Assembly (NCBI RefSeq): GCF_003846185.1
Contig: NZ_ML123034.1
Location: forward strand, 1,611,983-1,675,982
Reading direction: 5' to 3'
Length of the DNA stretch: 64,000 nucleotides
Source of the DNA: Streptomyces sp. ADI96-02
Lineage (GTDB): Bacteria; Actinomycetota; Actinomycetes; Streptomycetales; Streptomycetaceae
Position numbers and translations under genes: made by a program. The notes under the pieces were generated by a model. The model saw only the letters and a list, made by a program, of their open reading frames with translations, was not told where the DNA came from and did not search any database. The stretch's first letter is position 1. Each line of letters starts with the position of its first letter. Positions 8,127 through 16,289 of this stretch are shown one piece after another.

Positions 8127-8291
8127 CCTGCCGCCCGTACCGGAGCCCGCTCTCGCTCCCCCGCACGACTGGCTATACGGGCATTGCGAGCGCCTATCGG
8201 CCGACCGCCGGATTCTCTTTCCGCGGTCGGCCGCCGGCTTCTAGGGTGGGGAAATCACCGGCCTTCTCACCACCCAGCAGGAGGAAGTCGC

Positions 8292-9683
8292 ATGCCCTCG
8301 ATATCCCCCACCGTATGGGAAAAAGAACGATTCCGCGCCTACGGTCCGCGCCATGTCGACGAAATAGCCGACCGGTTCGAGATCCCCGATCACATCGCCC
8401 GGTCGATTCGCACCCTGTCGAGCGTTCTGCCCTTCCGCGTCAATGAATACGTCCTGTCCCAGCTCGTCGACTGGGACAATATTCCGCAGGACCCGATTTT
8501 CCAGATGGTCTTCCCGCAGAGCGGCATGCTGACGCACGACGACGAGCAGCGGCTCGCGCCCCTCGTCGACGACCCCTCGCGCAAGAAGGAACTGCGCCTG
8601 GCCGTGCAGCAGATCCGCAGCGGGCTCAACCCGCACCCCTCGGGCCAGAAGCAGCTGAACGTCCCCACCCTGGACGGCGACCAGGTCCCCGGCCTCCAGC
8701 ACAAGTACCGCGAGACGGTCCTCTACTTCCCCGGCCAGGGCCAGACCTGCCACTCCTACTGCACCTACTGCTTCCGCTGGGCCCAGTTCGTCGGCGACGC
8801 CGACCTGCGCTTCGCCGCCCCGGAGCCCAGCGGCCTCGTCGAGTACCTGGGCCGCCACCCCGAGGTGGACGACGTCCTGGTCACCGGCGGCGACCCGATG
8901 ATCATGTCCACGGACCGGCTCCGCGGCCACCTGGAACCGATCCTCGGCGTGCCCACCGTGCGCACCATCCGGATCGGCACGAAGTCCGTCGCCTACTGGC
9001 CGCAGCGCTTCACCACCGACGCGGACGCCGACGACGTCCTGCGGCTGTTCGAGCAGGTCGTCGCCTCCGGCCGCAACCTCGCCGTCATGATGCACTTCAC
9101 CCACCCGCGCGAGCTGGAGACCGACCTCGCGCGCCGCGCCGTGGCCCGGATCCGCTCCACCGGCGCGCTCGCCTACTGCCAGGCCCCGATGGTGGCGCAC
9201 GTCAACGACGACGCCGAGGCGTGGAGCACGCTGTGGCGCGCCGAACTGGCCGCCGGCGCGGTGCCCTACTACGTGTTCGTGGAGCGCGACACCGGCCCGT
9301 ACGACTACTTCAAGGTGCCGCTGGCCCGCGCGCACGAGATCTTCCGCACCGCCTACCGCACGCTCCCCGGCCTGGCGCGCACCGTCCGCGGGCCGGTCAT
9401 GTCCGCGACGCCCGGCAAGGTCCTCGTCGACGGGATCGAGGAGACCGCGCAGGGCCGCTTCTTCCAGCTGCGGATGCTCCAGGCCCGCGACCCGCGCCTG
9501 GTGGGCCGCCCGTTCCGCGCGCACTACTCGGAGACCGCGGCCTGGCTGGACGACCTCCGGCTCGCCGCCGACACCCCGGCCGACATCGCGGCGGCCGTCA
9601 AGGGCTCGCTGCCCACCTTCCCCGCGCACCTGGACGACCGGCTCCTGGACCAGGAGCTCCAGGAGGAGCTGGCCCATGCCTGA
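8292..9683 (+). CDS. KamA-family radical SAM aminomutase
   Basis: A 463-residue protein. The radical-SAM cluster motif is CHSYCTYCFRWAQF (Cys153, 157, 160). LVTGGDPMIMS follows, as in lysine 2,3-aminomutases. The C-terminal PLP-lysine region reads PVMSATPGKVLVDG rather than the glycine-rich loop of clostridial lysine aminomutase. Lysine and glutamate 2,3-aminomutases shift the alpha-amino group to C3; the substrate here is unknown. An earlier in-frame ATG at 8184 is rejected in favour of 8292, which has GGAGGAA just upstream and matches the family N-terminus (FRAYGPRHVDEIA). Its stop overlaps the aminotransferase start, so the two are coupled. The likely role is supply of a beta-amino acid to the pathway. 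Confidence 0.88.
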   Translation: MPSISPTVWEKERFRAYGPRHVDEIADRFEIPDHIARSIRTLSSVLPFRVNEYVLSQLVDWDNIPQDPIFQMVFPQSGMLTHDDEQRLAPLVDDPSRKKELRLAVQQIRSGLNPHPSGQKQLNVPTLDGDQVPGLQHKYRETVLYFPGQGQTCHSYCTYCFRWAQFVGDADLRFAAPEPSGLVEYLGRHPEVDDVLVTGGDPMIMSTDRLRGHLEPILGVPTVRTIRIGTKSVAYWPQRFTTDADADDVLRLFEQVVASGRNLAVMMHFTHPRELETDLARRAVARIRSTGALAYCQAPMVAHVNDDAEAWSTLWRAELAAGAVPYYVFVERDTGPYDYFKVPLARAHEIFRTAYRTLPGLARTVRGPVMSATPGKVLVDGIEETAQGRFFQLRMLQARDPRLVGRPFRAHYSETAAWLDDLRLAADTPADIAAAVKGSLPTFPAHLDDRLLDQELQEELAHA

Positions 9684-10941
9684 GACACCGGTCTGGCACA
9701 CCTCGCCCAACCTGGCGCTCAACCAGCTCGTGGCCGAACGCCGGGCGGCCGGCGAGGACATCGTGCACCTGGGCTTCGGCGAGTCGCGGCTGCCCGCCTT
9801 CGGCCCGCTCGCCGAGCGGCTCGCGCGCGGCGCGCACCGCAACGCCTACGGTCCGGTGGCCGGCGGCCCCGACGTCCGCCGGGCCGTCGCCGGCTACTTC
9901 GAGCGGCGGGCCCTGCCCACCACCGCCGACCAGATCGTCGTCGGCCCCGGCAGCAAGCCGCTGCTGATGGCCCTTCAGCACGTCCTGCCCGGCGATGTGC
10001 TGCTGCCCCGCCCGGCCTGGAACTCCTACGCGCCGCAGGCCCGGCTCGCGGGCCGGAAGGCGTACGGCGTCCCGATCCCCACCGTCTGCGGCGGCGTCCC
10101 GGACCCGGCGGCCCTGCGCGAGACGGTCCGCACCGCGCGCGCGGCGGGCGGCGACCCGCGCACCGTGGTCCTGACGCTGCCGGACAACCCGACCGGCACG
10201 CTCGCCCCGCCGGACCTGATACGCGAACTCTGTGCAATCGCCGAGGAGTTGGACCTCGTCATCGTCTCCGACGAGATCTACCGCGACATCGTGCACGACC
10301 CGGCCACCCCGTTCCTGAGCCCGGCCGAGGTGGCCCCGCACCGCACGGTCGTCACCACCGGCCTCTCCAAGACCCTGGCGCTCGGCGGCTGGCGGATCGG
10401 CGCCTGCCGGCTGCCCGGCAACGCGTGGGGCGAGCGGGTCCGCGACGGCGTGGTCTCGGTCGCCAGCGAGGTCTGGTCGACGCTGGCCGGGCCCATGCAG
10501 GAGGTCGCCGCGTACGCCTTCGACGAGCCCCCGGAGATCCGCGCCCGGCTGGCCGCGAGCGCCCGCCTGCACGGCGTACTGGCCCGCGAGGTCCACCGGA
10601 TCGTCACCGGAGCCGGAGCGCTCTGCCGCCCGCCCACCGGCGGCTTCTACGTCTACCCGGACTTCGAACCGCTCCGGGACCGCCTGGCCGCGCTCGGCGT
10701 CACCGACTCCGCCACCCTCCAGCGCCACCTCTTCGACGCCCACGGCGTGCTGGTCCTGGCCGGCCACCACCTCGGCGACGACGAGGGCGCGCTGCGCTTC
10801 AAGGCGGCCACCAGCATGCTGTACGGGGAGACCGCCGAGCAGCAGGAAGAGGCGCTGGCGTCACCGGACCCGCTGGGCCTGCCGTACGTGGCGGATGTGC
10901 TCAAACGCGTCGAAGACGCCTTCACCGCCCTGCGCGGATAG
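9676..10941 (+). CDS. PLP-dependent class I/II aminotransferase
   Basis: A 421-residue fold-type I PLP enzyme with PDNPTGT (169 to 175), SDEIYRDI with the PLP-contacting Asp at 199, and the Schiff-base Lys232 in TTGLSKTLALGGWRIG. The C-terminal Arg region is ALRFKAATSMLYG. It resembles aspartate/aromatic aminotransferases. The start at 9676 overlaps the KamA stop by eight bases. Together with KamA it probably makes or removes an amino group on a shared amino-acid building block; direction and substrate are not determined. Confidence 0.88.
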   Translation: MPETPVWHTSPNLALNQLVAERRAAGEDIVHLGFGESRLPAFGPLAERLARGAHRNAYGPVAGGPDVRRAVAGYFERRALPTTADQIVVGPGSKPLLMALQHVLPGDVLLPRPAWNSYAPQARLAGRKAYGVPIPTVCGGVPDPAALRETVRTARAAGGDPRTVVLTLPDNPTGTLAPPDLIRELCAIAEELDLVIVSDEIYRDIVHDPATPFLSPAEVAPHRTVVTTGLSKTLALGGWRIGACRLPGNAWGERVRDGVVSVASEVWSTLAGPMQEVAAYAFDEPPEIRARLAASARLHGVLAREVHRIVTGAGALCRPPTGGFYVYPDFEPLRDRLAALGVTDSATLQRHLFDAHGVLVLAGHHLGDDEGALRFKAATSMLYGETAEQQEEALASPDPLGLPYVADVLKRVEDAFTALRG

Positions 10942-10960
10942 CGATGCGGGGGTCCGACAC

Positions 10961-12118
10961 GTGAGTACGCACCCGAGCCCGCCCGCTCTCCTGGCCGGTC
11001 GCGGCGGCCCCGGCGAGCGCCCCGCCGGGACGACTCCGCCCGGCACGGTCCTGCACCCCTTCCGGGGCATCCGGCGCTCCGCCTCCGCCCTGTCCCGCGA
11101 CCGTACGCCCGCCTTCTACGTGCTGGAGCAGCGCCGGGGCGGCGCGCTGCTCCAGCGCGGGGTGATCGGCGCGCTGGACCTGGACGCGTCACGCGGCGCG
11201 GTCCTGCCGCACGAGCACGTCCTCGCCGCCAAGGTGCGGGCCCAGCACCGGATCACCCGGCTCGTCGGCGGCAACCCCGAACCGGTCCTGCTGGCCTGCC
11301 GCGACGCCCCCGCCGCCGGCGCGGTGCTGCGGCGGGTGACCCGGGCGGCGCCGGACACCGTGGTGACCGCTCCCGACGGCACCCGGCACGCCCTGTGGCG
11401 GTTGATCGACCCGGGGCAGCAGCGGGTGCTCGCCGCGGACCTGGCCGCCCGCAGCGTCCTGATCGCGGACGGCCACCACCGCTACGCGGCGGCGTGGGAG
11501 CTGCGCCGCCGCCGTGACGGCCGCCCGGGGCCCTGGGACCGGCTGCCGGCGCTGGTCGTCGACAGCGCCCGCACCCCGCTCGGGCTGCGGGCCATCCACC
11601 GCCATCTGCCGGACCTGGGGGCGCGCGAGGCCGCCGCGCGGGCCGCCGCCGTGGCGGACGTCGAGGAGCTGGACCCGGACGCGCGCCGGCCGCCGCGCCC
11701 CGGGGAGCTGATCCTCGTCGGCGGCGACGGCCGCTACTCCGTGACCCGTCCGCGCCCGGAGCCGCTGCTGCGGGCCCTGGACGGCCGCCCCGAAGCCTGG
11801 CGGCGGCTGGACGCGGCCGTGCTGCACTGCCTGTTCGTCGACGGGGTCTGGCGTCCGCCCTCCGGCCCGCGGCCGGTCCGCTATCTGCACGACGGCGACG
11901 GCCACCCGCACGACGGCGAGGGGCCCGGCTCCACCCCGTCCCGCGGCACCCTCGTCCTGCTGGCCCCGCCCGCCGAGGACGACATCTGGCGGCTGGCCGC
12001 CCAGGGCGTGCGCGTCCCGGAGAAGACCACGTCCTTCCTGCCCAAACCACCGCCCTGGCTGCTCACCTACCACCACGGCCACCAGACCCGCGAGCCCCGC
12101 AACGCGCGCGGACGCTGA
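10961..12118 (+). CDS. DUF1015 family protein
   Basis: A 385-residue protein beginning with the GTG at 10961. The family signatures are HPFRGIRRS near the start, LIADGHHRYAAAWELRR in the middle and LPKPPPWLL near the end. DUF1015 proteins have no settled function. The ADGHHR motif resembles the active site of ParB/sulfiredoxin-fold free-serine kinases (SbnI, archaeal SerK); that comparison is from memory. If it holds, the protein could phosphorylate serine for the TrpB2-like enzyme. An upstream ATG at 10895 would overlap the aminotransferase by 47 bp and adds no conserved residues. A strong terminator follows the stop. Confidence 0.8.
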   Translation: MSTHPSPPALLAGRGGPGERPAGTTPPGTVLHPFRGIRRSASALSRDRTPAFYVLEQRRGGALLQRGVIGALDLDASRGAVLPHEHVLAAKVRAQHRITRLVGGNPEPVLLACRDAPAAGAVLRRVTRAAPDTVVTAPDGTRHALWRLIDPGQQRVLAADLAARSVLIADGHHRYAAAWELRRRRDGRPGPWDRLPALVVDSARTPLGLRAIHRHLPDLGAREAAARAAAVADVEELDPDARRPPRPGELILVGGDGRYSVTRPRPEPLLRALDGRPEAWRRLDAAVLHCLFVDGVWRPPSGPRPVRYLHDGDGHPHDGEGPGSTPSRGTLVLLAPPAEDDIWRLAAQGVRVPEKTTSFLPKPPPWLLTYHHGHQTREPRNARGR

Positions 12119-12120
12119 GC

Positions 12121-12145
12121 GTGCCCCCGGCCCGGCCGGGGGCAC
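12121..12145 (+). terminator. Rho-independent-type hairpin after DUF1015
   Basis: A 10 bp perfect stem (12121 to 12130 with 12136 to 12145) closes a 5-base loop two bases after the stop. It lies between convergent genes and could work in both directions. No T-run follows, as is common in Streptomyces. Confidence 0.8.
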
Positions 12146-12170
12146 ACGCGGTGCGACGGAGCGGGACGGG

Positions 12171-12476
12171 TCAGCGGCCGTAGCGGATCAGGGCGCGGAC
12201 CATGCGGCAGGTGGTGTCGGACGGCGGGTGGACGCCGAGGCGCTCGGCGGTGAGGCGTATCCGGCGGTTGCCGGCACTGGAGGGCTGGTAGACGCCGCTG
12301 TCCAGCAGGGCGATCGCCAGCCGCATCGCCTTGAGGCGGCGGTTGTGGGAGACGTACCACTCGCGGGGGCGGCCTGCGGGCAGCCGCCTGCGGTGCGGCG
12401 GGGTCGCGAGCGGTGGGTGGAAGGACATCGGGTGCGGCTCTTCGAGCGGCTCGGTCGTGACTGCGGCAACGGCCAT
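12171..12476 (-). CDS. Small conserved hypothetical protein
   Basis: A 101-residue protein with a basic, well-ordered C-terminal half: GRPREWYVSHNRRLKAMRL, then LLDSGVYQPS and HPPSDTTCRMVRALIRYGR. No known domain was recognised. The ATG at 12476 has AGGAGG six bases upstream; an earlier TTG at 12482 lies closer and is less likely. The many Arg residues and short helices could suit a nucleic-acid-binding or regulatory role, but this is not shown by the sequence. Confidence 0.7.
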   Translation of the reverse strand: MAVAAVTTEPLEEPHPMSFHPPLATPPHRRRLPAGRPREWYVSHNRRLKAMRLAIALLDSGVYQPSSAGNRRIRLTAERLGVHPPSDTTCRMVRALIRYGR

Positions 12477-12605
12477 CGGCAACCTCCTGGCGCGGTGGTG
12501 GAACCCTCACGAACTGCCTCCATTTTACCGCCTCCCACTGACAATCGCCCCTGGCCAGAAGGGATGTGACGCAGTCCCAGGCCGCCGGGGGCCACGGGAC
12601 GGCCG

Positions 12606-13511
12606 CTACGTCGCCTGCGCCTCGGCGTCGGCCAGCAGCTCGGTCAGGCGCAGCCCGAAACGGACGTCGCACGGGTGCGGCTCGCCCGTGCGGGCCGCCT
12701 CGGCCAGCGCGTCGACGGCGGCCCGGAACGCGGGCTCCGCCCCGTCCCAGCCGGGGACGGCGACCGTCCCGTGCTCGCCCCGGAACTCGATGTCCACGCC
12801 CCCCGCGGCCTCCGGGGCGCTCAGGCCCAGGGTCACCGTGCTGGACGCGCCGGAGGCGTGGCGCAGGATGAGGTGGGTGGTGTCGGCGGGGCCGCGATCG
12901 GCGGTCAGCCCGGTGACGTCGCCGAGCACCGGGATCAGCACCGAGAGGGCGTGCGGGCCCACGTCCCACAGGCCGCCCTTGTCCCGCCGCCAGGGCGAGT
13001 CGGCGTACTCGCTGGTGGAGCCGGGGGCGTACAGCGAGCCGAGCCACAGGGCGCGGGCGGTGAACCAGCCGTCGCGTGCGCTCTGTTCGGCGATCCAGGC
13101 GGACGTCTCCGGGGCGAAGCGCAGGGTGCAGAAGACGATCGAGGCGACCTGGGCGCGCGCCGCCGCGTCGGCGACCGCGCGGGCGCCCTCCACCGTCGTG
13201 GCGACCGGCTTGTCCATCAGCAGGTGGCATCCGGCCTCCGCGGCCCGCACCGCCAGCGGCGCCTGGACGTCCGGCGGCAGCGCGAAGGCCACCGCGTCGC
13301 TGGCTTCCAGGAGGGCGTCGATCCCCTCGTCGCCGGTGTGGGCACGGGTGTGGTGGGTGTCGGCGAGGGCCTGTGCCGCGTCGGCGCGGCGGCCCCACAC
13401 GCCGCTCAGCTCGACGCCGGGGTGGGCGGCGAGCGCGGGGGCCTGGGTGTGGCGCGCCCAGGGGCCCGTTCCGAGGAGGCCGACGCGCAGGGGGGTGGAG
13501 GTAGTGGTCAT
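12606..13511 (-). CDS. Gfo/Idh/MocA-type NAD(P)-dependent oxidoreductase
   Basis: A 301-residue protein with an N-terminal Rossmann fold (RVGLLGTGPWARHTQ). The MDKPVATT segment corresponds to the conserved EKP motif, with Asp instead of Glu. The C-terminal half has the GLWDVGPHALSVLIPVLGDV pattern of the dimerisation/substrate domain, including the His after DVGPH. Members oxidise or reduce sugars, inositols and related polyols. The ATG at 13511 is chosen because the Rossmann strand follows directly; a longer frame upstream adds low-complexity sequence. It lies beside the truncated glnII and may belong to the inserted accessory segment. Substrate unknown. Confidence 0.88.
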   Translation of the reverse strand: MTTTSTPLRVGLLGTGPWARHTQAPALAAHPGVELSGVWGRRADAAQALADTHHTRAHTGDEGIDALLEASDAVAFALPPDVQAPLAVRAAEAGCHLLMDKPVATTVEGARAVADAAARAQVASIVFCTLRFAPETSAWIAEQSARDGWFTARALWLGSLYAPGSTSEYADSPWRRDKGGLWDVGPHALSVLIPVLGDVTGLTADRGPADTTHLILRHASGASSTVTLGLSAPEAAGGVDIEFRGEHGTVAVPGWDGAEPAFRAAVDALAEAARTGEPHPCDVRFGLRLTELLADAEAQAT

Positions 13512-13704
13512 GGGCCCAGTGTGCCCGGTCCCCGGAACGGGCCGCGGAGCGAGGGCGGTGGCCGCGTTCCGGTTCTCCGAGGCGCCGGGGCAACCCGGGA
13601 CAGGGCCGGACAAGGCGCCCGGGGCGCGCCGGAAACCTCGGTAACACGGGGTTCACACTCGGGCAACGGACGGGAAACCGCCCCTTGCGAGGCTGCCCGG
13701 GGAG

Positions 13705-14451
13705 GGCGGCTTCCCGGCGGCGCAGGGCGGCTACTACTGCGGTGTCGGCGCGGACGAGGTCTTCGGCCGCGAGATCGTGGAGAAGCACCTGGACGACTGC
13801 CTGGCGGCGGGCCTGGGCATCTGCGGCATCAACGCCGAGGTGATGCCCGGCCAGTGGGAGTTCCAGGTGGGCCCGCTCTCCCCGCTGGAGGTCTCCGACC
13901 AGCTGTGGGTGGCCCGCTGGCTGCTCTACCGCACGGCCGAGGACTTCGGCGTCTCCGCGACGCTGGACCCGAAGCCGGTGAAGGGCGACTGGAACGGCGC
14001 GGGCGCGCACACCAACTTCTCCACCCGGGCGATGCGCGAGGACTACGACCCGATCATCACGGCGTGCGAGTCGCTGGGCGAGGGCTCCAAGCCGATGGAC
14101 CACGTCAAGAACTACGGCGCGGGCATCGACGACCGGCTCACCGGCCTGCACGAGACCGCCCCGTGGAACGAGTACAGCTACGGCGTCTCCGACCGCGGCG
14201 CCTCGGTCCGCGTCCCCTGGCAGGTCGAGCAGGACCGCAAGGGCTACATCGAGGACCGCCACCCGAACGCCAACGTCGATCCGTACGTCGTCACGCGCCT
14301 GATCGTGGACACCTGCTGCACCGCGCTGGAGAAGGCGGGCCAGGCCCGACCGGGGCCGGAGGCGCGTGCGGGGCCCGCCCGGGGAACCGGTGGGCCCCGC
14401 AAGCTCGTTCGGCGGCCGGGGCACGGCGGGCCGGCCGGGGCGGGGCCGTGA
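13705..14451 (+). pseudogene. glnII: Truncated type II glutamine synthetase (glnII remnant)
   Basis: From GGFPAAQGGYYCGVGADEVF the frame matches eukaryotic-type glutamine synthetase closely. It includes NAEVMPGQWEFQVGP, LDPKPVKGDWNGAGAHTNFS, GAGIDDRLTGLHETAPWN and NANVDPYVVTRLIVDTCC. A full GSII has about 340 residues; roughly the first 130 to 140, including the N-terminal beta-grasp domain and part of the active site, are absent. Sequence upstream of 13702 has no similarity. At the end, the expected stop after EKAGQ is lost (CAG GCC CGA) and the frame runs on for about 35 Arg/Gly/Pro-rich residues. The first usable start is a GTG at 13777 without a good ribosome site. Loss of the N-terminus plus stop loss indicate a dead gene. 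Confidence 0.88.
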
Positions 14452-14529
14452 CGAGGCCGACGGGCAGCGTCCGTATCGACGGGTGAGAGGGCCCTGCTGC
14501 ACGGCCGCGATGTCTGCTTCAATGGAGCC

Positions 14530-14649
14530 ATGGCCAGCCACCAGCACCTCGCGTCGGGTCGCAGCGACCTCGAACCGTTCTGGCCTTCCCGTCAGCACCA
14601 TGACTTCGACCGGGTGTGTTGCCGCGCGTGGAACGCGCAGGCCCTCTAA
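14530..14649 (+). CDS. 39-residue ORF with adjacent Cys codons, possible leader peptide
   Basis: The ATG at 14530 opens a 39-residue frame, MASHQHLASGRSDLEPFWPS then RQHHDFDRVCCRAWNAQAL, ending at TAA 14649. TGT TGC encodes neighbouring cysteines near the end. It lies 81 bp upstream of the winged-helix gene on the same strand. The RRH...DxxRVxxxxCR-like pattern recalls Streptomyces putative leader peptides and the mycobacterial cysteine-responsive leaders, from memory. No attenuator hairpin was convincing in the gap, so a regulatory role is only inferred. Confidence 0.5.
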   Translation: MASHQHLASGRSDLEPFWPSRQHHDFDRVCCRAWNAQAL

Positions 14650-14730
14650 AGCCGCTCACCCGGCGTTCGGTCCGCGCGCACGACGCAAGTCCGTCCCTGA
14701 CGACTCCTCGCGCGAAAGAGCTGACCCACC

Positions 14731-15381
14731 ATGGCGAACACCCGTACCTTCTCCGCCGCGTCGACCGGCGCCGCGGCGTCCGCCCCGGCCGACACGGCCG
14801 CCCGCCCCGCGTCCGCCAACCGCCACCGCCTGCGCGCCGTCGACCGCGACGAGGTGGCGCGGCCGACGGACGTGGCCGACTTCCTGCCGCCGGGCGCGAC
14901 CTGGCTGCCCGCGCCCCAGCACACCCTGCCGGCCCTGCCCGGCCGGCCGCCGATGATCGGCTACCTGGTGCTCGTACCGGCCGACCAGCAGCCGGCGCTC
15001 GCCGGGGCGGTGGCCGCCTCGCAGCAGCCCCGGCCCGACCGGCAGGACCGTACGCCGTTCGCCCGGCACCCGGAGCCGGAGCCGGTCGAGGAGCCGCCGG
15101 TCGGCCCCGTCCGGATCGACACCACCCGGCGCACCGCCTCGGTGGACGGCGTCGCGATGGATCTCACGTACCTCGAATTCGAGCTGCTGGCCCACCTGGT
15201 GGCCCACCCGCACCGGGTGCACACGCGCGACCAGTTGGTGACGACGGTGTGGGGCTACGGGCATGTGGGCGACGGGCGGACGGTCGACGTCCATGTGGCC
15301 CGGCTGCGCCGCAAGCTCGGTGCGGAGCACCGCCGTTCGATCCAGACGGTGCGCCGGGTGGGGTACAAGTACACCCCCTGA
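14731..15381 (+). CDS. Winged-helix (OmpR/PhoB C-terminal type) regulator without receiver domain
   Basis: A 216-residue protein. Residues 130 to 216 form a winged helix of the Trans_reg_C type: DLTYLEFELLAHLVAHP, then HRVHTRDQLVTTVWGYGHVG and RTVDVHVARLRRKLG, ending QTVRRVGYKYTP. The first 120 residues are Ala/Pro-rich and contain no receiver domain with phospho-acceptor Asp. It is therefore an orphan DNA-binding protein and not a standard response regulator. It follows the small Cys-Cys ORF. A hairpin terminator lies just after the stop. Target genes are unknown. Confidence 0.85.
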   Translation: MANTRTFSAASTGAAASAPADTAARPASANRHRLRAVDRDEVARPTDVADFLPPGATWLPAPQHTLPALPGRPPMIGYLVLVPADQQPALAGAVAASQQPRPDRQDRTPFARHPEPEPVEEPPVGPVRIDTTRRTASVDGVAMDLTYLEFELLAHLVAHPHRVHTRDQLVTTVWGYGHVGDGRTVDVHVARLRRKLGAEHRRSIQTVRRVGYKYTP

Positions 15382-15394
15382 TCCGGCCCTCCCC

Positions 15395-15426
15395 GCCCCG
15401 GCCGTCGTTCGCGCGGGGGCCGGGGC
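15395..15426 (+). terminator. Hairpin terminator between convergent genes
   Basis: Perfect 9 bp arms GCCCCGGCC (15395 to 15403) and GGCCGGGGC (15418 to 15426), 14 bp after the winged-helix stop. Confidence 0.65.
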
Positions 15427-15538
15427 ATCGTGCTGCGGGTGCTCGCGCGGGAGCCGGCGGACGGCCCGTTCGGGGAGCTGCTGGTCCGGCGCTCCGCGCT
15501 GTCCCGGGACGTGCCGGGCGGTTCGGGGCGGCGGTGCG

Positions 15539-16243
15539 TCAGGCCGGCAGGCCGTTGCGGTGGGAGACGCGGCGGGCCGCGCTGAGCAGGGCGTGGATCT
15601 GGGGGCCCGCCTGGTCGATGTCGGTCACCGGCTTCGGGAACGGCAGCCGCACGTCGCGGTGGTCGCGCGGGTATTCGAGGCGCAGCGTGACGCCGTAGCG
15701 GTCCATCGCCACGGGCACGGCGCGGACCATCCCGCGGTCCGGGTGCGGGCGGACGAGGCGGAGCAGCAGCGGGACGAGTTCGCCGTGGTCGTCCATAAGG
15801 TGCGTCAGCATGCCCGCCTCGCACGGGGCGACCGGATCGGGCGCGGTCTCCTCCAGTTCCTCCAGCGTGACGAACGTACGCCCCTCGGCGTCCTGGAGGA
15901 CGGCCTGGCCGAACTCCATGCAGGTGCTGCGCTCGGTGTCCGTGCTGTACGGGGCGGTCAGCAGCCCGGTCACGGTGACGCGGGCCCGCAGCCGGTCGCG
16001 TACGGGCGTGGGGGCGATGTCGGTGAACTCCAGCCGGGCCGGGACCCGCTCGCCGGTCGGCGCGTGGCCGGTCTCGGTGGGGGCGTGCAGATGGATGTGG
16101 CCCATCGCCCCCGTGCCGTCGAGCCGGCGCACTTCGGTGCGCACCCCCTCGCTCACCACCGTCATCGAGTGGGCGACGGTGAGGATCGACCGGACGCGCT
16201 CGGCGCGGGTCGGCTGTGTGACACGGGCGCTGAAAGGACGCAT
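15539..16243 (-). CDS. DUF2470 domain protein, probably iron-regulated
   Basis: A 234-residue soluble protein. Near the N-terminus is RVRSILTVAHSMTVV and near residue 150 MLTHLMDDHGELVPLLLRLV, the DUF2470 pattern found at the C-terminus of HugZ-type haem-utilisation and split-barrel proteins. The function is not known for stand-alone members; a role in haem or iron handling is the usual guess. A strong iron box 47 bp upstream of the ATG at 16243 supports that. It is a single-gene transcript, convergent with the winged-helix gene. Confidence 0.8.
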   Translation of the reverse strand: MRPFSARVTQPTRAERVRSILTVAHSMTVVSEGVRTEVRRLDGTGAMGHIHLHAPTETGHAPTGERVPARLEFTDIAPTPVRDRLRARVTVTGLLTAPYSTDTERSTCMEFGQAVLQDAEGRTFVTLEELEETAPDPVAPCEAGMLTHLMDDHGELVPLLLRLVRPHPDRGMVRAVPVAMDRYGVTLRLEYPRDHRDVRLPFPKPVTDIDQAGPQIHALLSAARRVSHRNGLPA

Positions 16244-16289
16244 CCGAGTTCTCCAGGAGCGGTCGGGGAGACAGGACCCAAGCGGTTAC

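Noticed and set aside
8184..8291. Upstream in-frame start for the KamA-type gene
   Set aside because: The added residues have no similarity to the family and lack a good ribosome site; GGAGGAA directly precedes 8292.
10895..10960. ATG start of the DUF1015 gene inside the aminotransferase gene
   Set aside because: It would add 22 unconserved residues and overlap the upstream gene by 47 bp; GTG 10961 fits better.
15427..15538. Possible gene fragment reading GIVLRVLAREPADGPFGELL
   Set aside because: Short, without a ribosome site or clear family; it could be chance coding-like sequence between two convergent genes.
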